NCBI GenBank assembly: GCA_015069325.1
Contig: SVIV01000003.1
Coordinates: 75,671-139,670 of the forward strand
From: Clostridiales bacterium
GTDB lineage: Bacteria; Bacillota; Clostridia; Christensenellales; UBA1242
DNA length: 64,000 nucleotides
Reading direction: 5' to 3'
A program made the position numbers and the translations under genes. The notes beneath the pieces were generated by a model. That model was given only the letters and a program-made list of their open reading frames with translations, did not search any database and was not told where the DNA came from. Below are positions 1 to 9,021 of the stretch, piece after piece (position 1 is the stretch's first letter; the number at the start of each line of letters is the position of its first letter).

Positions 1-61
1 CTATTTCATTTGACTTAAATATTTAATTATTCTAAAATACTTATATAAAAGAGGTTTTTAT

Positions 62-403
62 ATGGAAAATAAAAAGGTTTCTGGTCCTGTTCAAGAATGG
101 GGAAGATATATGAAAAGCAAAATGCGTTTTGCTAGATTTATGGGATTTTTATTCTGTTTAGTCGTATTGGGGGCATTAGCATTGTTATACTTTGAAATGC
201 TTGATAGATGGACTTGTATGATTTTGCTTTGTTTTTCAATGGCTACAATCTTTATGTCAAACTCATATCTTCAAGGAATAAAAGTGGGCAAAAGGTGGCA
301 GGTTGTCAATCTGATTCTTGCTTTTGTTTTCTATATAGCAGTAATAACGCTAGTTACGTTGGCAATAGTTGAAGGCTCTCTTTCATTATGGTTTATGAAT
401 TAA
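62..403 (+). CDS. Small integral membrane protein, unknown function
   Basis: A 113-residue protein that I do not recognise. After a polar N-terminus of about 20 residues it has three to four hydrophobic stretches (roughly residues 24-45, 49-68 and 79-105), as expected for a small integral membrane protein. A GAGG ribosome site lies 7 nt before the ATG. It ends in a shared bidirectional terminator facing the YitT-family gene on the other strand, so it is probably the end of a transcription unit that starts outside the window. No catalytic motif is visible. The reading frame is solid because of its ribosome site and hydropathy pattern; the function is open. Confidence 0.7.
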   Translation: MENKKVSGPVQEWGRYMKSKMRFARFMGFLFCLVVLGALALLYFEMLDRWTCMILLCFSMATIFMSNSYLQGIKVGKRWQVVNLILAFVFYIAVITLVTLAIVEGSLSLWFMN

Positions 404-432
404 AAAATGCGGATAATTATTCCGCATTTTTT
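402..432. terminator. Bidirectional intrinsic terminator
   Basis: Inverted repeat AAATGCGGA / TCCGCATTT with a 7-nt loop. It has A-runs on the left and T-runs on the right, so it can end both the gene on its left (+) and the YitT gene (-). Confidence 0.85.
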
Positions 433-1550
433 GTTGTCTTTTTCGATGATGACTTTTTATTTACTGTTGTATTTGAGCCTTTTATCGTTTGTTTACTAGT
501 TTGTCTTTGTTTGGATACAGATGTTTTTGATGTTGTGTTTTGTTTTTTTGTTTTAGGAGTTGCAGGTGTATTTTCGCATTTGTTGTGCGATTCTGACATA
601 GCCAAATCATTATTTTTTATTGTTTGTGAAACAGGTGCAGGCAGTGGCGCAGTCATCAGATTATTTTCCCCAATTGTTTGTGTGACAGGCGTTGAGAAAA
701 CAAATGCATTTTTATCAATTGAAAGCACAAATTCTCTCATTTTATAAGATTGGTCATAAGGAACCAGACAAAGCAAAATTGATTTGTTATTGCCAGTAAA
801 CATACCAGTTCCATCTATCTGTGTTACGCCACGATGATAGTGTGAAAGAATTGCATCCGCGATTTCTTTTGGCTTATCACAAATTATGTAATAAGCTACA
901 ATTTTTTTCGATCTATCAAGCACCATATCTGTTGCAAGAGAACTTACGATTGAGTTTACAAGCGCATAAAGTCCTGTTTGAAGTCCGCTTGTCACAATGC
1001 TTAAAGATAATACAATAACGTTGATAATTAGTATGCACCAACCAGTTTTTATTTTAGGAAATGCTCGGTTTAATAATTTTCCTAAAATGTCGCTTCCCCC
1101 AGTTGATCCGCCCATTCGGATTGCGATTCCTGTCATAAGTCCCATAATAATTGAGCCGACAATGCAAAGCAGTAAATGGTCATTTCCCCCAACGCTTTGT
1201 AAAATGGCTTCGATAAAACCATATTCCATACCCAGCACGTATGTGCCCATTCCGACACCTGAAAATACTAAAAACTTCCAGCCGAAATATTTGAGCGAAA
1301 AAGCGAAAATTACAACATTTAATGCAAGATAAATAATTGAAGTTGCGATATCAATTCCGCCCCAAGAAAGCCAAGTTCTGATAATCATTGCAAATCCTGA
1401 AAGCCCCGTAGGAATAATGCTTGGCTCAAGCTCTTCGAAAAAGCTTTTAAAAGTTACGCCACCGATGACTCCTGCTGCTGCAACAAGTAACAGTTGAATA
1501 ATAAATTTAAATACTTTTTGTTTGGTTATGATTATATTTTTTTCTACCAT
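417..1550 (-). CDS. YitT family membrane protein (DUF161 + DUF2179)
   Basis: A 377-residue protein of the YitT family: an N-terminal set of about five membrane segments (residues about 15-210) followed by a soluble DUF2179 domain. The soluble domain shows the family pattern around HRGVTQIDGTGMFTG, then a repeat of hydrophobic strands ending near residue 290. The last ~85 residues are an unusual Ser/Thr/Lys/Gln-rich low-complexity tail that normal YitT proteins lack; most are about 280-290 residues long. The start is preceded by AAAGGA. The transport or signalling role of the family is not established. It is a monocistronic unit between a shared terminator and a divergent glycosyltransferase operon. 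Confidence 0.88.
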   Translation of the reverse strand: MVEKNIIITKQKVFKFIIQLLLVAAAGVIGGVTFKSFFEELEPSIIPTGLSGFAMIIRTWLSWGGIDIATSIIYLALNVVIFAFSLKYFGWKFLVFSGVGMGTYVLGMEYGFIEAILQSVGGNDHLLLCIVGSIIMGLMTGIAIRMGGSTGGSDILGKLLNRAFPKIKTGWCILIINVIVLSLSIVTSGLQTGLYALVNSIVSSLATDMVLDRSKKIVAYYIICDKPKEIADAILSHYHRGVTQIDGTGMFTGNNKSILLCLVPYDQSYKMREFVLSIDKNAFVFSTPVTQTIGENNLMTAPLPAPVSQTIKNNDLAMSESHNKCENTPATPKTKKQNTTSKTSVSKQRQTSKQTIKGSNTTVNKKSSSKKTTKNAE

Positions 1551-1723
1551 ATTCTTTCCTTTTATAAAATCATTTTAACACATTACAAAAAAAAAGAAAA
1601 ATAAAACATCATTAATTTTTTAGTTTTTTTTAACTAAAAATTTTATCGAATTTTGGCGCAATTAAATGAATTTATTTGCAAAGAAAAAGAAAAAGTGATA
1701 TTCTTGTATTAAAAGGGGGATTT

Positions 1724-2866
1724 ATGAAAATTACTTTGGTTGCAGATGTTTTTGGGCAAACAAACAATGGGACAAGCGCCACTGCTTCAAGGCTTGTTGA
1801 GAATATGATTAAACGTGGTCATGAAGTTAAAGTTGTTTCTACATATAAGGGAGATAATGAAAACTATTATGTTGTGCCTGAACGCAATTTTTTGATTTTC
1901 AATAATTATATCAAAAAGATCAATGGAGTTGCTTTAGGGAAACCTAAAAAGGAAACAATAGAGAAAGCCATTGAAGGTGCAGATGTTGTGCATTTTTTGC
2001 TTCCATTTAAAATGAGTAAGTGTGGAATAAAAATCTGTTTAGAGAAAAATATCCCATTTACGACAGCTTTTCATTGTCAACCGGAAAATATTACAAGTCA
2101 TATTTCTCTGCAAAAGGTAAAATGGCTTAACAAATTGATTTATAAAGGTTTCAAAAGCAGATTTTATAAAAATTGTTTATATGTGCATTGTCCTAGTCAA
2201 TTTATTGCAGATAAACTTGTTGAAAATCATTTTCCAACAAAAAATTTTGTTATTTCAAATGGCGTGAGACCAGAATTTAAAAAACAAGAATCTGAAAAAC
2301 CACAAGAACTTAAGGATAAGATTTGTATTATGCTTTCAGGAAGATATTCTAATGAAAAGCGCCAAGACCTTTTAATAAAGGCTGTGGGAGAAAGTAAATA
2401 TAAGGATAAAATTCAATTAATTTTGGCCGGAAGTGGACCGCTTCAGAAGAAACTTGAAAAATTGGGAGAAACAATTCCTAATAAACCAATTTTGTGTTTC
2501 TTATCTAAAGAAGAACTTATTCAGACGATTAATTATTGCGATCTTTATGTTCATGCTTCAGATATTGAAATTGAAGGTATAGGGTGTATGGAAGCATTAA
2601 GTTGCGGAATTGTGCCTGTGTTGTCGAATAGCAAAAATGCAGCACTAAGACAGTTTGCTTTAGATGAACGCAATTTGTTTGAAGCGGGTGATTATCACGA
2701 CCTTGCAGCCAAGATTGATTATTGGATTGAGCACCCTGAAGAGAAAGCAGAAATGAGCAAGAAATATCTTGAATTTATGGAAGAGTTCAGGATTGAAAAT
2801 TGTATGGACAAGATGGAAGAAATGTTTAGATATGCAATAGAACAAAATAGGAAGAAAAATGATTGA
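1724..2866 (+). CDS. Glycosyltransferase, GT4 family (GT-B fold)
   Basis: A 380-residue GT-B glycosyltransferase. The N-terminal half opens with the strand-loop MKITLVADVFGQTNNGTS followed by a helix ending in RGHEV, typical of GT4 enzymes. The C-terminal half has the nucleotide-sugar site with the EX7E-type motif in IEGIGCMEALSCGIVPV. I chose the ATG after AGGGGGA; a longer in-frame start exists but lacks a ribosome site. The gene overlaps the downstream PlsC-like acyltransferase by 8 nt. By analogy with GT4 glucosyl-diacylglycerol synthases next to acyltransferases, a role in membrane glycolipid synthesis is plausible. The acceptor is inference; the fold assignment is firm. Confidence 0.85.
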   Translation: MKITLVADVFGQTNNGTSATASRLVENMIKRGHEVKVVSTYKGDNENYYVVPERNFLIFNNYIKKINGVALGKPKKETIEKAIEGADVVHFLLPFKMSKCGIKICLEKNIPFTTAFHCQPENITSHISLQKVKWLNKLIYKGFKSRFYKNCLYVHCPSQFIADKLVENHFPTKNFVISNGVRPEFKKQESEKPQELKDKICIMLSGRYSNEKRQDLLIKAVGESKYKDKIQLILAGSGPLQKKLEKLGETIPNKPILCFLSKEELIQTINYCDLYVHASDIEIEGIGCMEALSCGIVPVLSNSKNAALRQFALDERNLFEAGDYHDLAAKIDYWIEHPEEKAEMSKKYLEFMEEFRIENCMDKMEEMFRYAIEQNRKKND

Positions 2867-3641
2867 TGATGAAGGTAGATCTTGGCCAGATAATCCATCA
2901 CAACACATATTAACACCACCAAAAAAAAGAAAACTGATAACAGATAATTATAAATATCGCAGACGTTCTCCTATTTGGAAATTTAATAGTTGGTTGTTAA
3001 GGTTAATTGCACTAATATTCTTGCCGATTGGAAATTTTTGGCGATATCGTTTCAGAATTAAAGGCTCAAAACATTTGTGGAAATTGAGAAAAACAGGTTG
3101 CATAGTGGTTGCCAATCATATTCTTAATATGGACGCGGCAATAATTTCATCGTCTATATTTAGGTTGAGAAAATTACATATTATTACTTTGGGAGAGAAT
3201 ATAACTATTCCTGTTGCGGGGAAGCTTATTGCTGCTTTAGGCGGGATTCCAATTGCTGATGATCTTAAGGGAACAAAGAAGTTTATGAAATATTGTAGTT
3301 GGCTTTTGAAAAAGAAAAAACCAATTTTGATTTTCCCAGAAAAAGCCTTGTGGCACGGTTATAAAGGTATTCGTCCGTTTGACAAAGGGGCTTTTACCTT
3401 AGCGGTAACAAATAATGTTCCTATACTGCCAATTGTAATAACCCTAAAAAACAGGAAGCCTAATAAGGGTAAACCAAAATATAAAGTTTATTTTAATATT
3501 CAACCAGTTGTGTATGCAGAAGAAGGGCTTTCAAAACCTGCACAGGTGGAAGGATTGTGTGATAAAACGCAAAAAATATTTATTAAAAAAAGTCAAGAAT
3601 TTTATGATAAAATAAAAGAAAAACAAAGAAAGAAAAGATAA
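2859..3641 (+). CDS. 1-acyl-sn-glycerol-3-phosphate acyltransferase-like protein (PlsC family)
   Basis: A 260-residue PlsC-family acyltransferase that would transfer an acyl chain to a glycerolipid at the membrane. The HX4D catalytic motif is visible as NHILNMDA (near residue 86). The second block appears as FPEKALWHGYKGIRPFDKGA, where FPE stands in for the usual FPEG, followed by the proline-rich block NVPILPIVI. A hydrophobic segment at about residues 45-58 may dip into the membrane. Translation is coupled to the upstream glycosyltransferase by an 8-nt overlap. A terminator follows at once, so the two genes form a compact lipid or glycolipid operon. Confidence 0.85.
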   Translation: MIDDEGRSWPDNPSQHILTPPKKRKLITDNYKYRRRSPIWKFNSWLLRLIALIFLPIGNFWRYRFRIKGSKHLWKLRKTGCIVVANHILNMDAAIISSSIFRLRKLHIITLGENITIPVAGKLIAALGGIPIADDLKGTKKFMKYCSWLLKKKKPILIFPEKALWHGYKGIRPFDKGAFTLAVTNNVPILPIVITLKNRKPNKGKPKYKVYFNIQPVVYAEEGLSKPAQVEGLCDKTQKIFIKKSQEFYDKIKEKQRKKR

Positions 3642-3668
3642 AGTTCCATTAAAATTTGGAACTTTTTT
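3641..3668 (+). terminator. Intrinsic terminator after the acyltransferase
   Basis: Stem AAGTTCCA / TTGGAACTT with a short AT loop and a T-run, starting at the stop codon. Confidence 0.85.
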
Positions 3669-3722
3669 ATTAATTTGTTTTGTAAAAAGTAAAAATTGTG
3701 TTACTCTTTAAAAGAGGAACAA

Positions 3723-5132
3723 ATGAAAAAGATTAAATTTGGCACAGGTGGTTTTCGTGCTGTTATCGGTGAAGAATTTACTAGGGCAAATGTTGTGAAA
3801 ATTTGTCAAGCAATGTCAAATATAATAAATGAAAAAAATTACAAAAAAAATATCTGTATTGGTTTTGATAATCGTTTTATGTCGGAGCAGTGTGCCGTAT
3901 GGTGCAGTGAGGTTTTTGCAGGGAATGGGATTAAAGTTCATCTTTTTGATTGTGCAACATCAACGCCAGTTGCAATGTATGCAACAAAGATAAATAATAA
4001 TGATTTTGGAATAATGATAACTGCAAGCCATAATCCTTATGAATATAATGGAATTAAAGTGTTTGCTTTGGAAGGCAGGGACGCTTCTGTGGAACAAACG
4101 CAAGAGATTGAAAGAGAAATTGACAAACTTTCGATAATCAAAAGAATGGCATTTGACAAAGCTTTAGGCAAAATGATTATTAAAAAGAATTATATTGTTG
4201 ATTATTTAATTAATATTTTAAATCTTTTTGATTTAACAGAGCAAGGCGGTGGACTGAAAGTTGTTTTTGATAATAAGTTTGGCTCTACTGCAAAAGCAAT
4301 ACAAATGCTGTCTGATAAAATTGGCTGTGAGTATAAAATTATTAATGAAAATCGAGATGCCTTTTTTGGTTTTATTCCGCCAGCGCCAACACCAGAAAAT
4401 ATTTCAGACCTTCGCGCTGAAGTGTTAAAAACGAGAGCTCATATTGGGTTTTCTCTCGATGCAGACGGGGATAGGCTTGCAGTGATTGACGAAAAAGGGA
4501 ATTATATTGACAATAATTATATTTTAGCAGTGGCATATTACTTCTTTGTGAAATATTATGGGAAAAAGGGTGGCAGTGTAAAAAATATAGCTACTTCAAA
4601 TCTTTTAACTGTGCTTACTGAAAAAATGGGCTATAAGTGCTATGAAGTGCCTGTTGGATTTAAATATGTTTCGAGTGCCTTGATAGAAAATCAGGCAGTT
4701 GTTGGTGGCGAAAGTAGTGGCGGGCTAGCGATTCACGGGCATATTTGGGGTAAGGATAGTTTGCTTGCAATTGCCATTTGCCTTAAAGCAATGATTGTTA
4801 TGAAAAAAACTTTTAGTGAAATTTTGAAAGAAGTCAAAGAGTTTGTTGGCGGTTATGAAAAAGTCATTTGCGACAAGCAATATTCTTATAACAGTGCTCA
4901 AAAAGAATTGATTGACAAAATTTTATTTCAAAACAAGCAAACTCCACAACATAGGTATAAGGTCTCAGATGTTGTTTATTGTGATTATATAAAAGTGTAT
5001 TATGCTAATGGTAATTGGTCGCTTATAAGATTTTCTGGAACAGAACCTATTTTAAGAATTGTGGCAGAAGCGGATAGTGGAGAAGAATGCCAAATGATAA
5101 TAAAAGACTGGGAAGAATTATTAAAGTTATAA
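3723..5132 (+). CDS. Phosphoglucomutase/phosphomannomutase family protein
   Basis: A 469-residue alpha-D-phosphohexomutase that interconverts hexose 1- and 6-phosphates. All four active-site loops can be read: phosphoserine loop TASHNPYEYNGIKV, metal loop DADGDRLA, sugar loop GGESSGG and the C-terminal phosphate loop RFSGTEPILRI. I placed the start at the ATG 3 nt after AGAGGAAC, giving MKKIKFGTGGFRA, the usual N-terminus of the family. A slightly longer frame has no ribosome site. The gene stands alone between two terminators. Substrate choice (glucose, mannose or glucosamine) cannot be decided from the motifs. Confidence 0.9.
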   Translation: MKKIKFGTGGFRAVIGEEFTRANVVKICQAMSNIINEKNYKKNICIGFDNRFMSEQCAVWCSEVFAGNGIKVHLFDCATSTPVAMYATKINNNDFGIMITASHNPYEYNGIKVFALEGRDASVEQTQEIEREIDKLSIIKRMAFDKALGKMIIKKNYIVDYLINILNLFDLTEQGGGLKVVFDNKFGSTAKAIQMLSDKIGCEYKIINENRDAFFGFIPPAPTPENISDLRAEVLKTRAHIGFSLDADGDRLAVIDEKGNYIDNNYILAVAYYFFVKYYGKKGGSVKNIATSNLLTVLTEKMGYKCYEVPVGFKYVSSALIENQAVVGGESSGGLAIHGHIWGKDSLLAIAICLKAMIVMKKTFSEILKEVKEFVGGYEKVICDKQYSYNSAQKELIDKILFQNKQTPQHRYKVSDVVYCDYIKVYYANGNWSLIRFSGTEPILRIVAEADSGEECQMIIKDWEELLKL

Positions 5133-5163
5133 AAAAAGCTTGCTAGCATAGCAGGCTTTTTTT
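5133..5163 (+). terminator. Intrinsic terminator after the phosphohexomutase
   Basis: Stem AAAAAGCTTGCTA / TAGCAGGCTTTTT (one G:U pair) with a 3-nt loop and T-run. Confidence 0.85.
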
Positions 5164-5171
5164 ATTATCGA

Positions 5172-5200
5172 TTGACAATAAAAGATTTTTAATATACAAT
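5172..5200 (+). promoter_or_regulatory. Sigma-A-type promoter of the HAD/KsgA-like operon
   Basis: TTGACA, 17-nt spacer, TACAAT, placed 18 nt before the ATG of the HAD gene. Confidence 0.85.
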
Positions 5201-5218
5201 ATATTGCAAGGAGAGAAA

Positions 5219-5935
5219 ATGAAAATTAAAGCGGTTTTGTTTGATTTGGACGGCACGCTTCTTCCTATGAATCAAGAAGATTTTGTAAAAGCATATTTTG
5301 GTGGAATTGCAAAAAAACTTGCACCTTTTGGATATGAGCCAAAGTCATTAATCAATGCGATTTATGCTGGGACAAATGCAATGGTGGCAAATGCGAGTGA
5401 TAAGCAAAATGAAGAAGTCTTTTGGGATACTTTTGTTTCTATTTTGGGTGAACATACAAGAAAAGATGAAAAATATTTTGACGAGTTTTATCAAAATGAA
5501 TTTGACGAAGTTAAGTTTGTGTGCGGATTTAACCAAAAGGCAAAAGAAGTTGTATGTCAAACCAAGGAAATGGGCTTTAGGGTGGTGCTAGCAACAAATC
5601 CAATTTTTCCTGCAATTGCTACGCAAAAACGAATAAAGTGGGCAGGGCTTAATGAAGAAGATTTTGAGTTTTATACTACTTATGAAAATTCAAATAGATG
5701 TAAACCTAATTTAGATTATTATAATCAGATTGTAAAAATGTTAAATTTAAAAGCTGAAGAATGCTTAATGGTGGGTAATGATGTTGAAGAAGATATGGTT
5801 GCCGAAAAATTAGGAATGAAGGTGTTTTTACTATCAGATTGCATCATTAATAAATGCGGTAAGGATTTATCCACATATCCACAAGGAAGCTTTAACAATT
5901 TAATTGAATTTATTAAAAATATAAATAATGAGTAA
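5219..5935 (+). CDS. HAD-superfamily phosphatase
   Basis: A 238-residue haloacid-dehalogenase-type phosphatase. Motif I is FDLDGT with the nucleophile Asp9 and acid Asp11. Motif II is the Thr in VLATNP, motif III the Lys in CKPNLDYY, and motif IV GNDVEEDM. The ~120-residue helical cap between motifs I and II is class C1-like. The start ATG sits 4 nt after AAGGAGAG, downstream of a consensus promoter. It leads a run of three genes with tiny gaps, then an unknown gene and a KsgA-like methyltransferase. The physiological substrate cannot be inferred; small phosphometabolites are usual for the family. Confidence 0.88.
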   Translation: MKIKAVLFDLDGTLLPMNQEDFVKAYFGGIAKKLAPFGYEPKSLINAIYAGTNAMVANASDKQNEEVFWDTFVSILGEHTRKDEKYFDEFYQNEFDEVKFVCGFNQKAKEVVCQTKEMGFRVVLATNPIFPAIATQKRIKWAGLNEEDFEFYTTYENSNRCKPNLDYYNQIVKMLNLKAEECLMVGNDVEEDMVAEKLGMKVFLLSDCIINKCGKDLSTYPQGSFNNLIEFIKNINNE

Positions 5936-5938
5936 AAT

Positions 5939-7003
5939 ATGAATACATTAGAACAGACTAAAAGAATTATTGAAAAAGTTTTTTCTCAGGCGAGAGAAGG
6001 GTGCATAGATATTAAAGATAAAAATAAAGAAAGCTGGCTTTATTGGCTAAAATTTTATGCAAAGATTGAAGGACAAGCAAATGGTGGCGATGATTCCCAC
6101 TTTATTGTTGATATCCCAGATTTTGATTTGTTTGTTTTGAAGGTGGATAAATATATTCAAAAAGCATATAAATTTTTCGCAGTTGAAAAGGAACATTATG
6201 ACCTTACGCCTGAATCTTTTAAAGAAAAAATTTTTATGTCGCTGATGCTTAATATGTCATTTAGTGATGCCAAAAATGTTTATCAATATATTGACCTGAG
6301 AATAAAAATGTTGGATAGAGAGTTTGATGCCGAAACATTTAAACTAGGAGAGATTAAATATTCAAAAGGTGCGATGGATAAGAATGCAAGAATAAAGGCG
6401 AAAATCAAAAGCACACGAAGTAATTTGGAAGCGCCTCATTGTATAACATTCTCAATTGAAAACACAGATGGCACGTATGCATTGCCTTCGATATTTTTTG
6501 GAATTGCAAATAAGACAGCCTATGTTTATGCGGTGCAAAGAAAACGAGCCATTGAAGACGGCAATATTGTCAAGGATTTAGATAGATATTTCCGTAAGCT
6601 TAATAAAGGTGTGGATATAGACGATGTGGAAGGCAACGTGTCGCCAAATGCCGTTGTTGCATTTACGTTGTTTTGTGCTTATTTAAAAAATATGGGCATT
6701 AAAAATGTGATAGGAAAAGATTTTCTTCCGCTTAGATATTCTGCAGTCGCAGACGGGCCAAACGGATTGAATAACGAAAGAAGGGAACGGCTGGATCGCG
6801 ATCAATATAATATGACAAATAAATTAATGTATTTATTTTTAAGATATTCCCATCATTTTAAAAATTGTCCAGCAAGTTATGATGCAGATCAAGGAGAAAT
6901 GGAGCTTAATTTAAACGGCGATTTTGAGAGTGAAAAGGATAATATCATTTATGATATAGACAGCTGTGTTTATAAAGCAGAAAATATAGAATTGATGCTA
7001 TAA
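5939..7003 (+). CDS. Conserved-looking hypothetical protein, 354 aa
   Basis: I do not recognise this protein. It is 354 residues, soluble, with mixed alpha/beta character, no signal peptide and no membrane segment. The N-terminal ~130 residues are rich in aromatic and charged residues (KESWLYWLKFYAKIEG). A central region near residues 185-210 looks like beta strands (ALPSIFFGIANKTAYVYAV). It begins 3 nt after the HAD phosphatase and is followed 9 nt later by a KsgA-like rRNA methylase with a good ribosome site, so the three are co-transcribed. Codon use and composition match its neighbours, which argues for a native gene. Confidence 0.7.
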   Translation: MNTLEQTKRIIEKVFSQAREGCIDIKDKNKESWLYWLKFYAKIEGQANGGDDSHFIVDIPDFDLFVLKVDKYIQKAYKFFAVEKEHYDLTPESFKEKIFMSLMLNMSFSDAKNVYQYIDLRIKMLDREFDAETFKLGEIKYSKGAMDKNARIKAKIKSTRSNLEAPHCITFSIENTDGTYALPSIFFGIANKTAYVYAVQRKRAIEDGNIVKDLDRYFRKLNKGVDIDDVEGNVSPNAVVAFTLFCAYLKNMGIKNVIGKDFLPLRYSAVADGPNGLNNERRERLDRDQYNMTNKLMYLFLRYSHHFKNCPASYDADQGEMELNLNGDFESEKDNIIYDIDSCVYKAENIELML

Positions 7004-7012
7004 AGGAGAGTT

Positions 7013-7816
7013 ATGGAAAAAGGGATTATATCGTTTGGACAACATTATCTTGAAAATGTGCAGATGCAAGAAACTTTAATCAATAGTGCAGATTTAAAAA
7101 AAGATGACGTTGTTGTTGAAATAGGTGCGGGCGATGGCAGAATTACAAGGCTTTTAGGTAAAAAAGCAAAAAAAGTTGTTGCATATGAAATTGATGAGAA
7201 AACGAAAGATGTTTTAGTTGAATTGCAAAAAGAGCAACCAAATATTGAAATCGTGTTTCAAAATTTTTTGGAAGCCCGAAATTTAGAAGGAAATAAACTT
7301 GTTTCAAGTTTGCCTTATCAAATTACAGAGCCTTTTTTAGAAAAAATTAAATCGTTTTCTCAGTTTGAAAGGATTACGCTTCTTGTAGGCAAAACATTTG
7401 GTAAATTTGCAGATGAGAATGCTTCTCAAAAAATTTCTAAATTATACCTTCTTTTTAGATGTTATTTTAAAGGTGAATATATTTGTGATGTTGCAAAAGA
7501 AAATTTTAATCCACCACCAAATACAATGTCATCGATAATCAACATTTATCCAAAAGCAAAAGAAGATTTATTGTCACAACCGTCATTATATGTAATGCGT
7601 GAAGTTTTTGAACAACGAGATAAAAAAGTTTCAAATGCTTTGAGAGAAGCAATTATTAGATTATTTGCTCAACAAAATGTTGTAAAAACAAAACGTGAAA
7701 CAAAACAGCTTTTGCAAGAAAATTTTAGTGATGAAATAATTGATAATTATTTAGAACAAATGAACAATGACCAAATTGCAATTTTATTTGCTCAAATAGA
7801 AAAGTTGTTTAATTAA
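7013..7816 (+). CDS. KsgA/Erm-family rRNA adenine dimethylase-like protein, altered motif IV
   Basis: A 267-residue Rossmann-fold SAM methyltransferase of the rRNA adenine N6-dimethylase family. The SAM motif is VVEIGAGDGRIT, the acidic ribose contact is YEID, and the N-terminal GQHYLE resembles the family GQNFL. The catalytic motif IV, normally N-(L/I)-P-Y, reads SLPY in VSSLPYQITEPFL, so the Asn that holds the target adenine is replaced by Ser. The later NFNPPPNTMSS matches the F-x-P-P-x-V-x-S block. Ribosome site AAAGGAGAG precedes the ATG. A second paralogue lies about 1.2 kb downstream. It may be a specialised or inactive paralogue rather than the main KsgA. Confidence 0.8.
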   Translation: MEKGIISFGQHYLENVQMQETLINSADLKKDDVVVEIGAGDGRITRLLGKKAKKVVAYEIDEKTKDVLVELQKEQPNIEIVFQNFLEARNLEGNKLVSSLPYQITEPFLEKIKSFSQFERITLLVGKTFGKFADENASQKISKLYLLFRCYFKGEYICDVAKENFNPPPNTMSSIINIYPKAKEDLLSQPSLYVMREVFEQRDKKVSNALREAIIRLFAQQNVVKTKRETKQLLQENFSDEIIDNYLEQMNNDQIAILFAQIEKLFN

Positions 7817-7843
7817 AAGACTGAGATAATCTCAGTTTTTTTA
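7817..7843 (+). terminator. Intrinsic terminator
   Basis: Stem ACTGAGA / TCTCAGT with a short AT loop and T-run, directly after the KsgA-like gene. Confidence 0.85.
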
Positions 7844-7953
7844 TTATCTTGATTTTTTATGTTAAAGTATTTATTTTTCTTATTTATCAAGGTGTAAAAA
7901 TATTTTCAATAAATAAAAATAATTAAAAAATGTCGAAATATTGCTTATTTTAT

Positions 7954-7982
7954 TTGATATTTTTTTTTGCAAGTGCTATACT
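7954..7982 (+). promoter_or_regulatory. Promoter of the anchored protein gene
   Basis: TTGATA, 17-nt spacer, TATACT with the extended -10 TGC just before it, 24 nt before the start codon. Confidence 0.65.
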
Positions 7983-8006
7983 AAAATTAGTTTTAAGGAG
8001 GAAATT

Positions 8007-8843
8007 ATGTCAGAAGAAAAAAAGAAAGGTGGCTTTAAAAAGTTTTGTAGTTTTATTTTTGCATTAATTTTTATTGCTGCATTAGGTGGCTGTGGTTATT
8101 TTGCATATTTACATTATTTCAAAAAAGATGCTTATGCAGAAATAAAAGAATTGGTTTACACAGTTGGTTATGATTTGGGAATAATTGATGAACTTGATTT
8201 TAAAGTGGAAATCGGTACAAGTCCAATTAAAAAACCACTGAATATTGAGTCAGGAATGTTTAGTGGGGAACTTTCTACAAGCGAAGAGTGGGTTGATTAT
8301 TCATCAACAAATGACATTTATGTAGGGACAGGTGATGCGGGGTATGACGTTCGCGCATTCATAAGCGACACAGTAGTTTATTCTTTTTTTAAATCTAATG
8401 TAAAAGAGAATGTTCATTATAAGCTTGCAGACGACACATATGCATTTTTTACCATCAAGGGGGATACCGTTGTTTTTTCTAAATATCATAATAATTACTA
8501 CTATGAAACGGAATATACTTTAATTGATAAGAATGACGACGGCATCACAGAATACTCTGTCGTTTACAAAAATGGCGCGCTGGGTGCGTGTGCAATAGAA
8601 GTGGGGATGCATTACAACTCTAAGGTAGTAAAGGTTTTAATGGATGGCTTCTATGGAGCTGGCGATTATAAAGGTGGTGAACTAGCTCTTGTATATGCGT
8701 TTGATGTAATCAACGAGAAGGCAATGTATGCCGAGAGTGAATCTATTAGAGATAAACTGTTAGCTTATATAAATACATATCATCGCTCTAATCCAGAACA
8801 AGATTTTGCGGACATTGAAAAAGTAGATTGGCCAACAGCTTAA
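8007..8843 (+). CDS. Membrane-anchored extracytoplasmic protein, unknown function
   Basis: A 278-residue protein with a Lys-rich N-terminus, a hydrophobic segment at about residues 14-36 and a C-terminal domain expected outside the cell. Near the end of the hydrophobic stretch the tetrapeptide LGGC fits a lipobox loosely, but hydrophobic residues continue after the Cys, so an uncleaved anchor is more likely. The exported part is rich in aromatic residues (YYYETEYTL, AYINTYHRS) with no motif I know. The start ATG follows AAGGAGG; a longer frame upstream has no ribosome site. It has its own promoter and its own terminator and is therefore monocistronic. Confidence 0.75.
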   Translation: MSEEKKKGGFKKFCSFIFALIFIAALGGCGYFAYLHYFKKDAYAEIKELVYTVGYDLGIIDELDFKVEIGTSPIKKPLNIESGMFSGELSTSEEWVDYSSTNDIYVGTGDAGYDVRAFISDTVVYSFFKSNVKENVHYKLADDTYAFFTIKGDTVVFSKYHNNYYYETEYTLIDKNDDGITEYSVVYKNGALGACAIEVGMHYNSKVVKVLMDGFYGAGDYKGGELALVYAFDVINEKAMYAESESIRDKLLAYINTYHRSNPEQDFADIEKVDWPTA

Positions 8844-8850
8844 TTATAAA

Positions 8851-8885
8851 TAAAAAAAGACTTAACTTCTGTTAAGTCTTTTTTT
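8851..8885 (+). terminator. Intrinsic terminator
   Basis: Strong stem AAAAGACTTAAC / GTTAAGTCTTTT with TTCT loop and long T-run. Confidence 0.9.
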
Positions 8886-9021
8886 CTTCGACAATGGATT
8901 TTAAGCTGATGATTAAATAAAAATAATATGACGGAAAAAGAATGTGGGGGCCTATTTTAAAAAAAAATATTGATTTTTGGTTTTTCTTATGATAATATAT
9001 GTGCAGGAGGAAGTTGAAGCT

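Noticed and set aside
388..1332. Plus-strand frames over the YitT gene
   Set aside because: They lie antisense to a clear YitT protein, lack ribosome sites and have atypical composition.
8007..8843. Calling the anchored protein a lipoprotein
   Set aside because: LGGC fits the lipobox only loosely and the hydrophobic stretch continues past the Cys; an uncleaved membrane anchor is more likely.
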